Shown piece after piece: positions 37,923 to 45,189 of a stretch of 64,000 nt of DNA. The number at the start of each line of letters is the position of its first letter. Within the stretch, counting starts at the first letter, position 1. Origin of the DNA: Dyella sp. C9 (GTDB lineage Bacteria > Pseudomonadota > Gammaproteobacteria > Xanthomonadales > Rhodanobacteraceae); the NCBI RefSeq assembly GCF_003332825.1, contig NZ_QIRF01000010.1:1-64000 (forward strand). The letters are read 5' to 3'. The notes under the pieces were generated by a model. The model was not told the origin of the DNA, searched no databases, and was given only the letters and a program-made list of their open reading frames with translations. The translations under genes were made by a program, and so were the position numbers.

Positions 37923-38954
37923 TCAATACGTTGCCGGTGCCGGTGCCGGTGCCGGTGCCGGTGCCGGCGCCGTTTCCAGTTCCGGCGTGGTCTTTTCCAG
38001 GATCTTCATCGCCTCGCGGTTCCGCTTTTCCCATTCGCGTAGCTCGTCATCCGACATGGGTGAATCTGCTTTGTAGACCTCGGGCTTCGTTGATGCAGTA
38101 GGCGGGGTGGGCGCGGTGGCGGGTTGAATCACTGGAATGCTTGGCGTGGCAGTTGAGCGTTGGAAGGGCGGTTGCGCGGGTACTGAGGGCGCGCGTGGTG
38201 CGTTCGCAAGTTGGGCCTGTTGCCGGGTGGACAGCACGAATGCGATCAACAGGCAGGCAAGTACGCTGACAACGAAGTACACGGGCTGTTCCTGCGCTCC
38301 TTCGGGCTCCTTCTTCGCCTGAATGGTCTTGACCGTAGCGAGCAACGTGCGGCCGTCGACCAGTTCGATGCGTTTGCCGCGAGCGAATGCCGCGGCTTCG
38401 GTCGTGAAGTCGCCGAGAGCGACGATCTTTACGGCGACAGCGCCACGATCGACGAGCACGCCGTACATCTCCCGGACCACCTGCACGCCTACTCGCTGCG
38501 AACGCCACTGTTTGCATTGGACCAGGGTGGTCTGGCCGTCTTTGCGCAGCACCAGGTCGATGCCGCCATCGGCACCGCCCTGTCCGGTTTCCTCCACTGC
38601 GTAGCCCTGGCGCCGAAAGGCTTCACCGACCAGCCGTTCGAAGGTCCGCCAGTCCATGCTGCGGAGGCTGTCCATGCCGGTCTGGGATTCCAGCAGGTGG
38701 CGTCGCTTGCGCCGGCGGAGGAACGAAGCCAGTGCCGCGATGCAGAATATGATCAGGGCAAGCCACGCCAGAGGCGTGTAGAAGCCCGACGATGCCAGCT
38801 TGGCCAAACCCGACAAGATCGGGTTGCTGCTGGATGCCAATAGCCAGCCGATGCCGTACTGGACGCCAACGAAGGTGACCAATCCAAGTGCCAGGCCTGC
38901 CGGCCAGGGCATGGCCGCTACGAGTTCGAAACCGCCTTCCTTGCGCTTTCCCAT
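37923..38954 (-). CDS. membrane-anchored Mrr-like restriction endonuclease
   Basis: 343-residue protein with two N-terminal membrane segments (about 12-34 and 54-75), then a PD-(D/E)xK nuclease domain of the Mrr_cat type (about 95-205): MDWRTFERLVGEAFRRQGY, GGADGGIDLVL and the catalytic LVQCKQW. A third hydrophobic segment (about 222-240) and a Pro/Ser-rich tail ending in (PA)n follow. Mrr-type nucleases cleave modified or foreign DNA; membrane anchoring suggests action on incoming DNA. The N-terminus is duplicated at 35721-36002. Confidence 0.85.
   Translation of the reverse strand: MGKRKEGGFELVAAMPWPAGLALGLVTFVGVQYGIGWLLASSSNPILSGLAKLASSGFYTPLAWLALIIFCIAALASFLRRRKRRHLLESQTGMDSLRSMDWRTFERLVGEAFRRQGYAVEETGQGGADGGIDLVLRKDGQTTLVQCKQWRSQRVGVQVVREMYGVLVDRGAVAVKIVALGDFTTEAAAFARGKRIELVDGRTLLATVKTIQAKKEPEGAQEQPVYFVVSVLACLLIAFVLSTRQQAQLANAPRAPSVPAQPPFQRSTATPSIPVIQPATAPTPPTASTKPEVYKADSPMSDDELREWEKRNREAMKILEKTTPELETAPAPAPAPAPAPATY
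37933..37968. repeat. hexanucleotide tandem repeat (GCCGGT)n
   Basis: Five exact GCCGGT units and one GCCGGC unit encode the Ala-Pro run at the C-terminus of the Mrr-like protein. Being a multiple of three, changes in unit number would alter tail length without changing frame. Confidence 0.85.
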
Positions 38955-39135
38955 GTATCCCCCTGTGGAACGGCAGCCCCCGCTTGCCGGGCGGCCGGTA
39001 GGCCCCGAAGGCTATCGTTGCGTGAGAAATTGCGCCAGCGCCCCGGGGCCATAACGGTCGCTTTCACACCACCACCCCAGGCCTTGGCCCATGGTTACGA
39101 GCCACGGCACCCCAGGGGCGAAAGGAGCGAGTCGC

Positions 39136-39828
39136 ATGGCATCGACCAGAACGCACGTCCAGGTCACCGTTTCCAAGAATGGTCCGTACCTCGTGGTTGG
39201 CGACATCGCGCTGGCGAAGCAGACGGTGGTGGCCGATGCCGAGGGTGGTTCGGAGAACTGGAAGGAGGGGCCGGCGATCGATCACCCGGCGACGTATGCG
39301 CTATGCCGTTGCGGTGCGTCGAAGACAAAGCCCTTCTGCGATGGTTCGCACCAGAAGGTGGGCTTTGACGGGACGGAGACGGCCAGTCGGCAGCCGTATC
39401 TCCATCAGGCCCAGGCGATGAATGGTCCGCTGCATGCGCTTACCGATGTGGAGAGCCTCTGCGCGTTTGCGCGGTTCTGCGATCCCAACGGTCAGGTCTG
39501 GAACCAGGTGGCCGAGACGGACGATCCGCAGGTGAGGAAGGCGTTTCTCCGGCAGGTCAACCAGTGCCCGTCCGGACGGCTGGTGGCCTGGGACAGGACG
39601 ACGGGGGAGCAGGTGGAGAACGCGTTGCCGGTGTCCATTGGCCTTGTCGAGGACCCGGTGGAGGAGTGCAGCGGCCCGCTGTGGTTGCGCGGGGGCATTC
39701 CCGTGATCGCGGCTGATGGCTTCAAGTACGAGGTGCGCAACCGGGTCACGCTGTGCCGCTGCGGGCAGTCGAAGAACAAGCCGTTCTGCGATGGGTCGCA
39801 TGCGGCGGTGCATTTCAAGGACGACTGA
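39136..39828 (+). CDS. CDGSH iron-sulfur protein with two CDGSH motifs and a central 4Fe-4S-like domain
   Basis: 230-residue soluble protein. Two CDGSH-type 2Fe-2S motifs are intact: CRCGASKTKPFCDGSH (about 70-85) and CRCGQSKNKPFCDGSH (about 207-222), each with three Cys and one His ligand. Between them a cysteine-containing region (ESLCAFARFC, VNQCPSGRLVAWD) resembles the divergent mono-cluster Fer4_19 domain. The ATG at 39136 has AAAGGAG at ideal spacing. Likely an electron-transfer or redox-sensing protein; partner unknown. Confidence 0.88.
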   Translation: MASTRTHVQVTVSKNGPYLVVGDIALAKQTVVADAEGGSENWKEGPAIDHPATYALCRCGASKTKPFCDGSHQKVGFDGTETASRQPYLHQAQAMNGPLHALTDVESLCAFARFCDPNGQVWNQVAETDDPQVRKAFLRQVNQCPSGRLVAWDRTTGEQVENALPVSIGLVEDPVEECSGPLWLRGGIPVIAADGFKYEVRNRVTLCRCGQSKNKPFCDGSHAAVHFKDD

Positions 39829-39875
39829 GTGACGTGAAGGTAGCCTGCATGCCTCTTGGTTACATCGACGGGGAG

Positions 39876-40577
39876 TCAAGATGCACTCGTCAGAAGCGTA
39901 GACCCTGCTGGCTCCTTTTCGTGTTTAGCCCCCTGTGCCGTGGCCGCTGCCTGCGCTAGCAGCGTCGCAAAATGCTGGGCACGGAAGCGAATGCTTACGA
40001 CCAGAAGGGCTGACCAATAAAGCCCGATGATGGCGAAGCCGAGAATGAACTCAGGCCACGTCGGGTGCGGTGGCCAATGAAAGTCCTTGAATTGAAGAAA
40101 GAGCGCTACTGCGATGGGTAGGGCTCCGAGTTTTTCGATGCCTCCGCTGACAAGTGGGTGCTTGTCCTTGAGGCGTTCATGGCGCTGAGAAGCATATTGG
40201 GCCATAGCTTCAAGCCGCTCCCTAGGGAATGTGCTTAACCAGGCCGTAAGGTCTTCATGGTGGTGAAGATCAAAGTCGAGTTGGTCGGCGAAATCGCGGC
40301 GCTCTGAGGCAAAGCCGGGAAGCTTCCATGGTCGTCGTGGGAGAAGTGCGAAGACCAGTCCTGCGATTTCCACGACCATCATGGTGGTCACGATAATGGA
40401 TGTCAGTTTTGAGCTTGGTAACAAGTTTGCCGCGAGCAGGGCGATGAAGCCTGCGCCAAAGCCAACGATGTAGCCCCAGCGCTGACGCGCGGTCGGCGTA
40501 ATCGACAAGCTTTCGTGGTCAGGTAGTGCGTCGACGCGCGCATTCAATGCAGCGAAGGTCAGTGTCGCCTTATCCAT
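39876..40577 (-). CDS. hypothetical membrane protein
   Basis: 233 residues with four hydrophobic segments in two pairs (about 35-57 and 60-80; 155-170 and 180-205) flanking a central charged cytosolic stretch (WLSTFPRERLEAMAQYASQRH). No family recognised. The start at 40577 (MDKATLTFAALNARVD) was chosen over an upstream GTG-type start because it opens the compact conserved-looking N-terminus. Confidence 0.6.
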   Translation of the reverse strand: MDKATLTFAALNARVDALPDHESLSITPTARQRWGYIVGFGAGFIALLAANLLPSSKLTSIIVTTMMVVEIAGLVFALLPRRPWKLPGFASERRDFADQLDFDLHHHEDLTAWLSTFPRERLEAMAQYASQRHERLKDKHPLVSGGIEKLGALPIAVALFLQFKDFHWPPHPTWPEFILGFAIIGLYWSALLVVSIRFRAQHFATLLAQAAATAQGAKHEKEPAGSTLLTSAS

Positions 40578-40850
40578 AGCTCTCCCCTTGTGTTGACAAG
40601 AGTAAGCCGGCACATCGACCGCTTCCAAGGGGGCAATTCGCCCACCGCCCCCATCCCCATCAGGCGGACACTCGCCTCACTGAAACCTGACAGACGATGC
40701 CAGACCCCTTTGCTAGCGTCTGTGGGTCACCCGCGCTGTCTTCCGAAGGGCCTCGCGGGTGGCCATGGCAGTGATGTCATGAGGCGCGAGCCGCGAGTGC
40801 GTCCAACACTCACGACCCGCTGACCATCACCAACTAAGCACGAGTTGATC

Positions 40851-41195
40851 ATGGCTGTCCGCGATCATACGGTACGCACTCGCCCGTCAGTTCCCCCTGA
40901 CGGCACCCTCACTTCTCCTCCTGGCTACCTGCGTCATGTGGGTGCGACGTGGCCGTCGTCTGTCCATCCAAGCCTTCGCGCTGACATTGCGCTGGCGCTA
41001 CTCACCCTCAATCGCCTGCGTTACGACAGCGAGCGATGCCACAAGGCGCGGGCCCTTGGTTTCCCCGTCAGATCGCGGCTGTGGCGGCTTTCCGAGGTGG
41101 AATCCGATCGCCTGGGCATGGCCATTCACCATCTGCAGGATTACGCCAGGCGGCTCGGTCACGAGTCCGAAGTGAACGTTCCACCCGACCGATGA
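40851..41195 (+). CDS. hypothetical protein
   Basis: 114 residues, soluble, Arg-rich, with a helical C-terminal half (LRADIALALLTLNRLRYDSE, LSEVESDRLGMAIHHLQDYA). No family recognised. The ATG at 40851 follows a weak upstream site. A hairpin at 41204-41235 ends the unit, just before the HigA-like gene. Confidence 0.5.
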   Translation: MAVRDHTVRTRPSVPPDGTLTSPPGYLRHVGATWPSSVHPSLRADIALALLTLNRLRYDSERCHKARALGFPVRSRLWRLSEVESDRLGMAIHHLQDYARRLGHESEVNVPPDR

Positions 41196-41203
41196 TTGTT
41201 CCC

Positions 41204-41235
41204 GCGGCGCATCCGCCGGCACGGCGATGCGCCGC
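41204..41235. terminator. hairpin after the 40851 gene
   Basis: Perfect 10-bp stem GCGGCGCATC/GATGCGCCGC with a 12-base loop, nine bases past the stop; no T run. Confidence 0.5.
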
Positions 41236-41334
41236 AACCTGACGATCACTGACGGTGCCACTAGGCATTCACTGACACGGATGGCTGTAGTCCCTTAGCC
41301 ATTCTGCCGTCGTCTCCGACGGTAAAGGGAGCCC

Positions 41335-41652
41335 ATGGAGCTGATCAAACTCTCGCCGGACCTCGGCGTGGATCCTTCGCTGCGCCTGCGCTCTCCCGCG
41401 GAGGTGCTGCTGAACGACTACATGCTGCCGGATGCCATGAGCCTGCCGCAGCTGGCGCGCCGCACCGGCATTCCGGCGCGACATCTTCGGGCGCTGCTGG
41501 CGGGTGTCCGTCCGGTCACACCCCGCAACGCGATGCGGTTGGCGGCCGTGCTGCCGACCACCGCGCTCTATTGGCTGGTACTGCAGGCACGTTACGACCT
41601 GGAGAGCGCGTTGCCGGGTGGTCGCAATACGCAGGCTACAAGGCAGGGGTAA
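41335..41652 (+). CDS. HigA-type XRE antitoxin/regulator (orphan)
   Basis: 105-residue helix-turn-helix protein of the HigA/VapI class (PGEVL-like segment SPAEVLLNDYM, then LPQLARRTGIPARHLRALLAG as the HTH and ALYWLVLQARYDLE at the end). HigA normally pairs with the upstream HigB toxin, but no RelE-fold toxin gene is seen upstream (the neighbouring 114-residue protein does not look like one) or downstream. A similar protein is encoded at 41954-42331. Confidence 0.75.
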   Translation: MELIKLSPDLGVDPSLRLRSPAEVLLNDYMLPDAMSLPQLARRTGIPARHLRALLAGVRPVTPRNAMRLAAVLPTTALYWLVLQARYDLESALPGGRNTQATRQG

Positions 41653-41668
41653 GTGGTTCGCTGTGTCT

Positions 41669-41734
41669 GTAGGGGCACACCTCGTGCGCGATGGGGTGTG
41701 GCGAAGGGCGGTCGCGCACAGGGTGCGCTCCTAC
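41669..41734. repeat. REPIN-like inverted pair, copy A
   Basis: Arms GTAGGGGCACACCTCGTGCGCGA and TCGCGCACAGGGTGCGCTCCTAC enclose GGCGAAGGGCGG. Belongs to the family at 17196-17274, with a shorter spacer (66 bp in total). Confidence 0.75.
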
Positions 41735-41821
41735 AGGGATAGAGGCTGCGTTTGGGGTGGGTGGTCGGGGTGCGAGCGGGAGTCCAAGGATTTCCGGGTG
41801 CGGATCAGTGATTTGTTGTGT

Positions 41822-41887
41822 GCAGGAGCGCACCTTGTGGGTGACCGTCCGTGGCGAAGGGCGGTCGCGCACGAGGTGCGCTCCCAC
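41822..41887. repeat. REPIN-like inverted pair, copy B
   Basis: GCAGGAGCGCACCTTGTGGGTGA and TCGCGCACGAGGTGCGCTCCCAC with the same GGCGAAGGGCGG core as copy A, 87 bases further on and the same 66-bp length. Confidence 0.75.
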
Positions 41888-41953
41888 AGGGGGAGAGCCT
41901 GTTTTGCTTTGGGTCGAATGCTGCCAATGCCATAAACCACTACACGGACAGCC

Positions 41954-42331
41954 ATGACGGACATCATCCAGTTGCATCCGAACATCGAGATTGCGCAGCC
42001 ACTTCCCGTCCGTCATCCGGGGAAGGTGTTGAAGGAAGACTTCATGAAGCCGAGGCAGCTCACCATCCCCTTGCTGGCCGAGCAATCGGGCCTGGATGCG
42101 TGGCGCATCAGCACGGTGCTGACGGGAACGCATCCGATACGGGCCAATACCGCGTTCCGTCTCGCGAAGGTGCTGGGTACCTCCCCGCACTACTGGCTTC
42201 TGTTGCAACTTACCCACGAGATACTGCTGGAGCAGCGCTTGCGCGACATGCGCGTCAAAGCGCACCCGAGTGAGGATGCGGAGGCATTCTGGCGCAGCCT
42301 TGGTCGTCGCCGGCGGCCATCTGATCCCTAG
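41954..42331 (+). CDS. HigA-type XRE antitoxin/regulator (second copy)
   Basis: 125-residue HigA-family protein: RHPGKVLKEDFMKPRQLTI is the classic start, LLAEQSGLDAWRISTVLTG the HTH and TSPHYWLLLQLTHEILL the closing helix. No HigB-like toxin is adjacent. It is divergent in sequence from the gene at 41335, so the pair are paralogues rather than a recent duplication. Its TAG stop shares the palindrome CTAG with the stop of the convergent propeller gene. Confidence 0.8.
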   Translation: MTDIIQLHPNIEIAQPLPVRHPGKVLKEDFMKPRQLTIPLLAEQSGLDAWRISTVLTGTHPIRANTAFRLAKVLGTSPHYWLLLQLTHEILLEQRLRDMRVKAHPSEDAEAFWRSLGRRRRPSDP

Positions 42332-43353
42332 TCGCTCAGCACGTACGCGATGAACTCGGGTTGGTCTGGCATCGCGCTCGTATCGATGAACACGGAGGCT
42401 TGGCCCGGCAGACTGGTGTATTTGAGTACCTGCGGCGCACTGGTGCGTATCGCCACGTAGAAATTGCCATCGGGGTCAAAGGTCATGCCCGAGGCGTCGC
42501 CGGGAAGATGGGAGAGCAGCTGGGTGAGGTTGAGGGTCACCGTGGTGGGAGAGGGCGGCGTTGGCAATACGGCCGGGCAGGGCGCGCTCCATACTCCGTT
42601 GCTGGCGCTGACGTAGATGATGCCGTTGTTGATGAGGATGTGCGTCGGCTCCGTGAGCGCGGTGCTGATGCCCAGCGGCGTGGCGGTGTTCGCGTCGTAG
42701 AGGCGAATGAGGCCAGCCGGTTCGTCGGCCACGAAAAGGATGCCGCCGGAGAGGGCCACGTCACGCACGGACTTGTGCACCTTGCTGTCCTGCTCCGTTA
42801 CATCCAGCCCACCCAGCGTAGTCGGCACGGGCGTCGTAGGGTCTACGCCGGGAAGCCCGCTCTTGGACGACGCCACGAACGTCCCCGCCAGAAACGTACC
42901 GTCCTCGAACGGCGGCTGGGTAAGGTAGGTCGGCAAGGCCGAAGCCGTAGCACTCTGGCCATCGGCGGACACATCGAGTCGCGCGACCACGTTGCTGTCC
43001 TGGTTGGACACGAAGCAATGTCCCTGGCCGTCGAACACCAGGTTGAAGGGATGATCGATGGAGTTGATGGTCCCCTCCTTCACGAAGTCGGACACCTCTT
43101 CGTAGGTGGCGACCAGGCCCTGGAAACAGCGGATGTCATCGACCCGCGTGCCGCCGCTGGCCACGTAGAGATAGAGGTTCTGGAAGCAGAAGCCGCGCAG
43201 CTCGGCGAGGTCCTTGCTCTTGATGGTCAGCACCTTGTCCTTGACCTGGTTGCCGGCATCGTCGAAGGCGTAGATGTTGTTGGTCTTGTCCTTGCTCTTT
43301 CCCTTGCCCGAGTCCGTGTCCGAGTCGCTGCCGTGAAAGGTGATCAGGAACAT
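42328..43353 (-). CDS. NHL/beta-propeller-like hypothetical protein
   Basis: 341 residues with repeated propeller-blade strands (HPFNLVFDGQGHCFVSNQDS, DVALSGGILFVADEPAGLIR, GMTFDPDGNFYVAIR). No signal peptide is evident; the N-terminus has a Ser/Asp/Lys-rich stretch (SDSDTDSGKGKSKDK). Function unknown. A good GGGAGGGG site precedes the ATG. Confidence 0.7.
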   Translation of the reverse strand: MFLITFHGSDSDTDSGKGKSKDKTNNIYAFDDAGNQVKDKVLTIKSKDLAELRGFCFQNLYLYVASGGTRVDDIRCFQGLVATYEEVSDFVKEGTINSIDHPFNLVFDGQGHCFVSNQDSNVVARLDVSADGQSATASALPTYLTQPPFEDGTFLAGTFVASSKSGLPGVDPTTPVPTTLGGLDVTEQDSKVHKSVRDVALSGGILFVADEPAGLIRLYDANTATPLGISTALTEPTHILINNGIIYVSASNGVWSAPCPAVLPTPPSPTTVTLNLTQLLSHLPGDASGMTFDPDGNFYVAIRTSAPQVLKYTSLPGQASVFIDTSAMPDQPEFIAYVLSD

Positions 43354-43591
43354 GGGTACGCCCCTCCCGAACGAGAAGATCAGTGATGCATGCGGGGTAG
43401 TGATCGAGATGGCTGGTGAAGGCCTGAGCGCCCTCGTGCGCAGTGTTTAATATCCGCAGGGAGGGCGGCGTTCCATTTGACGAAAGCCATAGACCGCAAG
43501 GTGGCACACGCACGGTGCACAGCGCTTGCGTACTCAACGCACTGAGCGCCCGTTTTCGCTTGGCGTCGGTGGGTTGTTGCCGGACTTCCGG

Positions 43592-43619
43592 AAGAATGGC
43601 CCCGGTCGGGGCCATTCTT
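43592..43619. terminator. terminator after the alpha/beta hydrolase
   Basis: 13-bp perfect stem AAGAATGGCCCCG/CGGGGCCATTCTT with a two-base loop, 10 bases past the minus-strand stop. The rest of 43354-43591 shows no gene. Confidence 0.8.
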
Positions 43620-43629
43620 GGGGGCTGTG

Positions 43630-44418
43630 CTATTTCGACGCCACGGCCGACGACGACTGGACCTTCTTCGCGGCCTGCTCGATCAGTGCTGCCACGGCCT
43701 TGGGGTTGGATACGTAGATGGCATGGCTGCCGGGTACTTCCTTGGTAGTGGCGTTGGCGCGCTTGGCCATCATGCGCTGGGCGCCGATGGGGATCATCTT
43801 GTCGTCGGTCACCAGCAGGTACCAGCTCGGCTTGGTCTTCCAGGCGGCCTGGGTGATGGTTCCCGACAACGCGGCCACGCCCCACGGCACCTGCGAGTTG
43901 GCCATGAACTGCGCTTTCTGTGGCGGCAGGTCGCCGGCAAACGATGCCGCGAACTTCGCGCTGTCCAGCATCAGGAAGCCGTCCTTCGGCGGCAGGATCG
44001 GCGGCTGCGGTGCGCCCGGTGGTGCGCTCTTGATGATGGTATCCACCGATTCGCCGTTATCGAGTGCGAACGCGGTGATGTAGACCAGCGCCTTGACGTT
44101 CGGTTCGTTGCCCGACTCGGTGATGACAGCGCCACCGTAGGAGTGGCCCACCAGCACGACCGGGCCGTTGTGGGATTCGATCGCGCGCTTGGCAAAGGCG
44201 ACGTCGTCGGCGAGGGTGGTGGTCGGGTTCTGCACGATGGTGACGTCATAGCCGTCGTGCTTGAGGATGTCGTACACCCCTTCCCAGCCCGATCCGTCGA
44301 CGAAACCGCCATGGACGAGGACAACAGCCGGCTTGGCGTCTTGTGCGTGTGCCGGTCCAATGGGCGTCAGTGCCGCGCCGCCGATCAGGCCGGCCGCGAT
44401 GTATTTACTGAAGTTCAT
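43630..44418 (-). CDS. exported alpha/beta hydrolase
   Basis: 262 residues with a signal peptide (about 1-26, ending AHA-QDA). The oxyanion region is VVLVHGGFVDGSGW, the nucleophile elbow VGHSYGGAVI (Ser about 105) and the terminal His is in VPGSHAIYVS. This is the EstC/salicylate-esterase-like group of periplasmic hydrolases; substrate unknown. Likely co-transcribed with the DoxX-like gene upstream (72 bases away). Confidence 0.85.
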   Translation of the reverse strand: MNFSKYIAAGLIGGAALTPIGPAHAQDAKPAVVLVHGGFVDGSGWEGVYDILKHDGYDVTIVQNPTTTLADDVAFAKRAIESHNGPVVLVGHSYGGAVITESGNEPNVKALVYITAFALDNGESVDTIIKSAPPGAPQPPILPPKDGFLMLDSAKFAASFAGDLPPQKAQFMANSQVPWGVAALSGTITQAAWKTKPSWYLLVTDDKMIPIGAQRMMAKRANATTKEVPGSHAIYVSNPKAVAALIEQAAKKVQSSSAVASK

Positions 44419-44490
44419 AGAGAAGGCTCCTACAGCGCGGCGATGAAGGTGAGCAGCGGCGCTGTTGCGCTGCACACCCCGTGGCTCGAT

Positions 44491-44844
44491 CTATGGCGGA
44501 GGCAGTTCGATGGTGCGGCGGCCGAAGAGTCGGGCATCCAGCGAGTAGGCACCGGGGCCAAGCAGGATCAGCGCGACGATCTGCAGGCATGGACCCAGCA
44601 TGGCCGGCGACAGCGCCGCGGTTGTCAGGCCGCTCCAGGCGAACAGGCCGAGCAGGACCATGCCGGCAATCGAGGTCATGACGCCGAGGACGATGGCCAG
44701 GCCGAGCAGCACGACCAGCGCCAGCTGCCAGTCGTCGACATGCCATGGCTGGCGGGCAGCCATCTCCAGTGCGATCGCCAAGCGGAGCATAATCAGGCCC
44801 AGACCCGGTAACCCTTGCGGAAACATGGAGTAGAGTCGCTGCAC
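44491..44844 (-). CDS. DoxX-like small membrane protein
   Basis: 117 residues with four hydrophobic helices (about 8-25, 40-60, 62-80, 85-103), in the pattern of DoxX-like proteins. A GTG at 44844 (VQRLYSMFPQG) is chosen because AGAGGTG lies at the right distance and it matches the usual opening; an ATG at 44826 is the alternative. Confidence 0.65.
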   Translation of the reverse strand: MQRLYSMFPQGLPGLGLIMLRLAIALEMAARQPWHVDDWQLALVVLLGLAIVLGVMTSIAGMVLLGLFAWSGLTTAALSPAMLGPCLQIVALILLGPGAYSLDARLFGRRTIELPPP

Positions 44845-45189
44845 CGCGATGGCACCTCTGGATGACCCGTCAGTCCTGCCTTGGCAGGAGCGAGAAGCAA
44901 CGGCGAAATCGGAGCGATACCCAAGCGTAGTCAGGCGCAACTTGAACCGGCACCCGCAATAGTCGGAAAGGGGCATCCCCCGATCAGGGGATGTCAGGCA
45001 GGCGTTGTTGCAGTGCGATGAGCGTGCGCGCAAGCGGGCAGGGAGCGGCCTCGGTGGTTCGTGCGCTCTGCCCGGTGAATGCACTCAGGCCAAAGCACCA
45101 GGGAAGAGCGTAGGGCGCCAGGCGGTTGGCCCGGCTCTACCGGCTGCCGTGGGGCGTGCATGTAGGTCACCCTTGGGAAGGTGGTGTGC
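44845..45189. other. divergent intergenic region
   Basis: 345 bases between the DoxX-like gene and the propeller kinase gene, transcribed away from each other. It must contain both promoters; no convincing gene or operator was seen. Confidence 0.5.
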
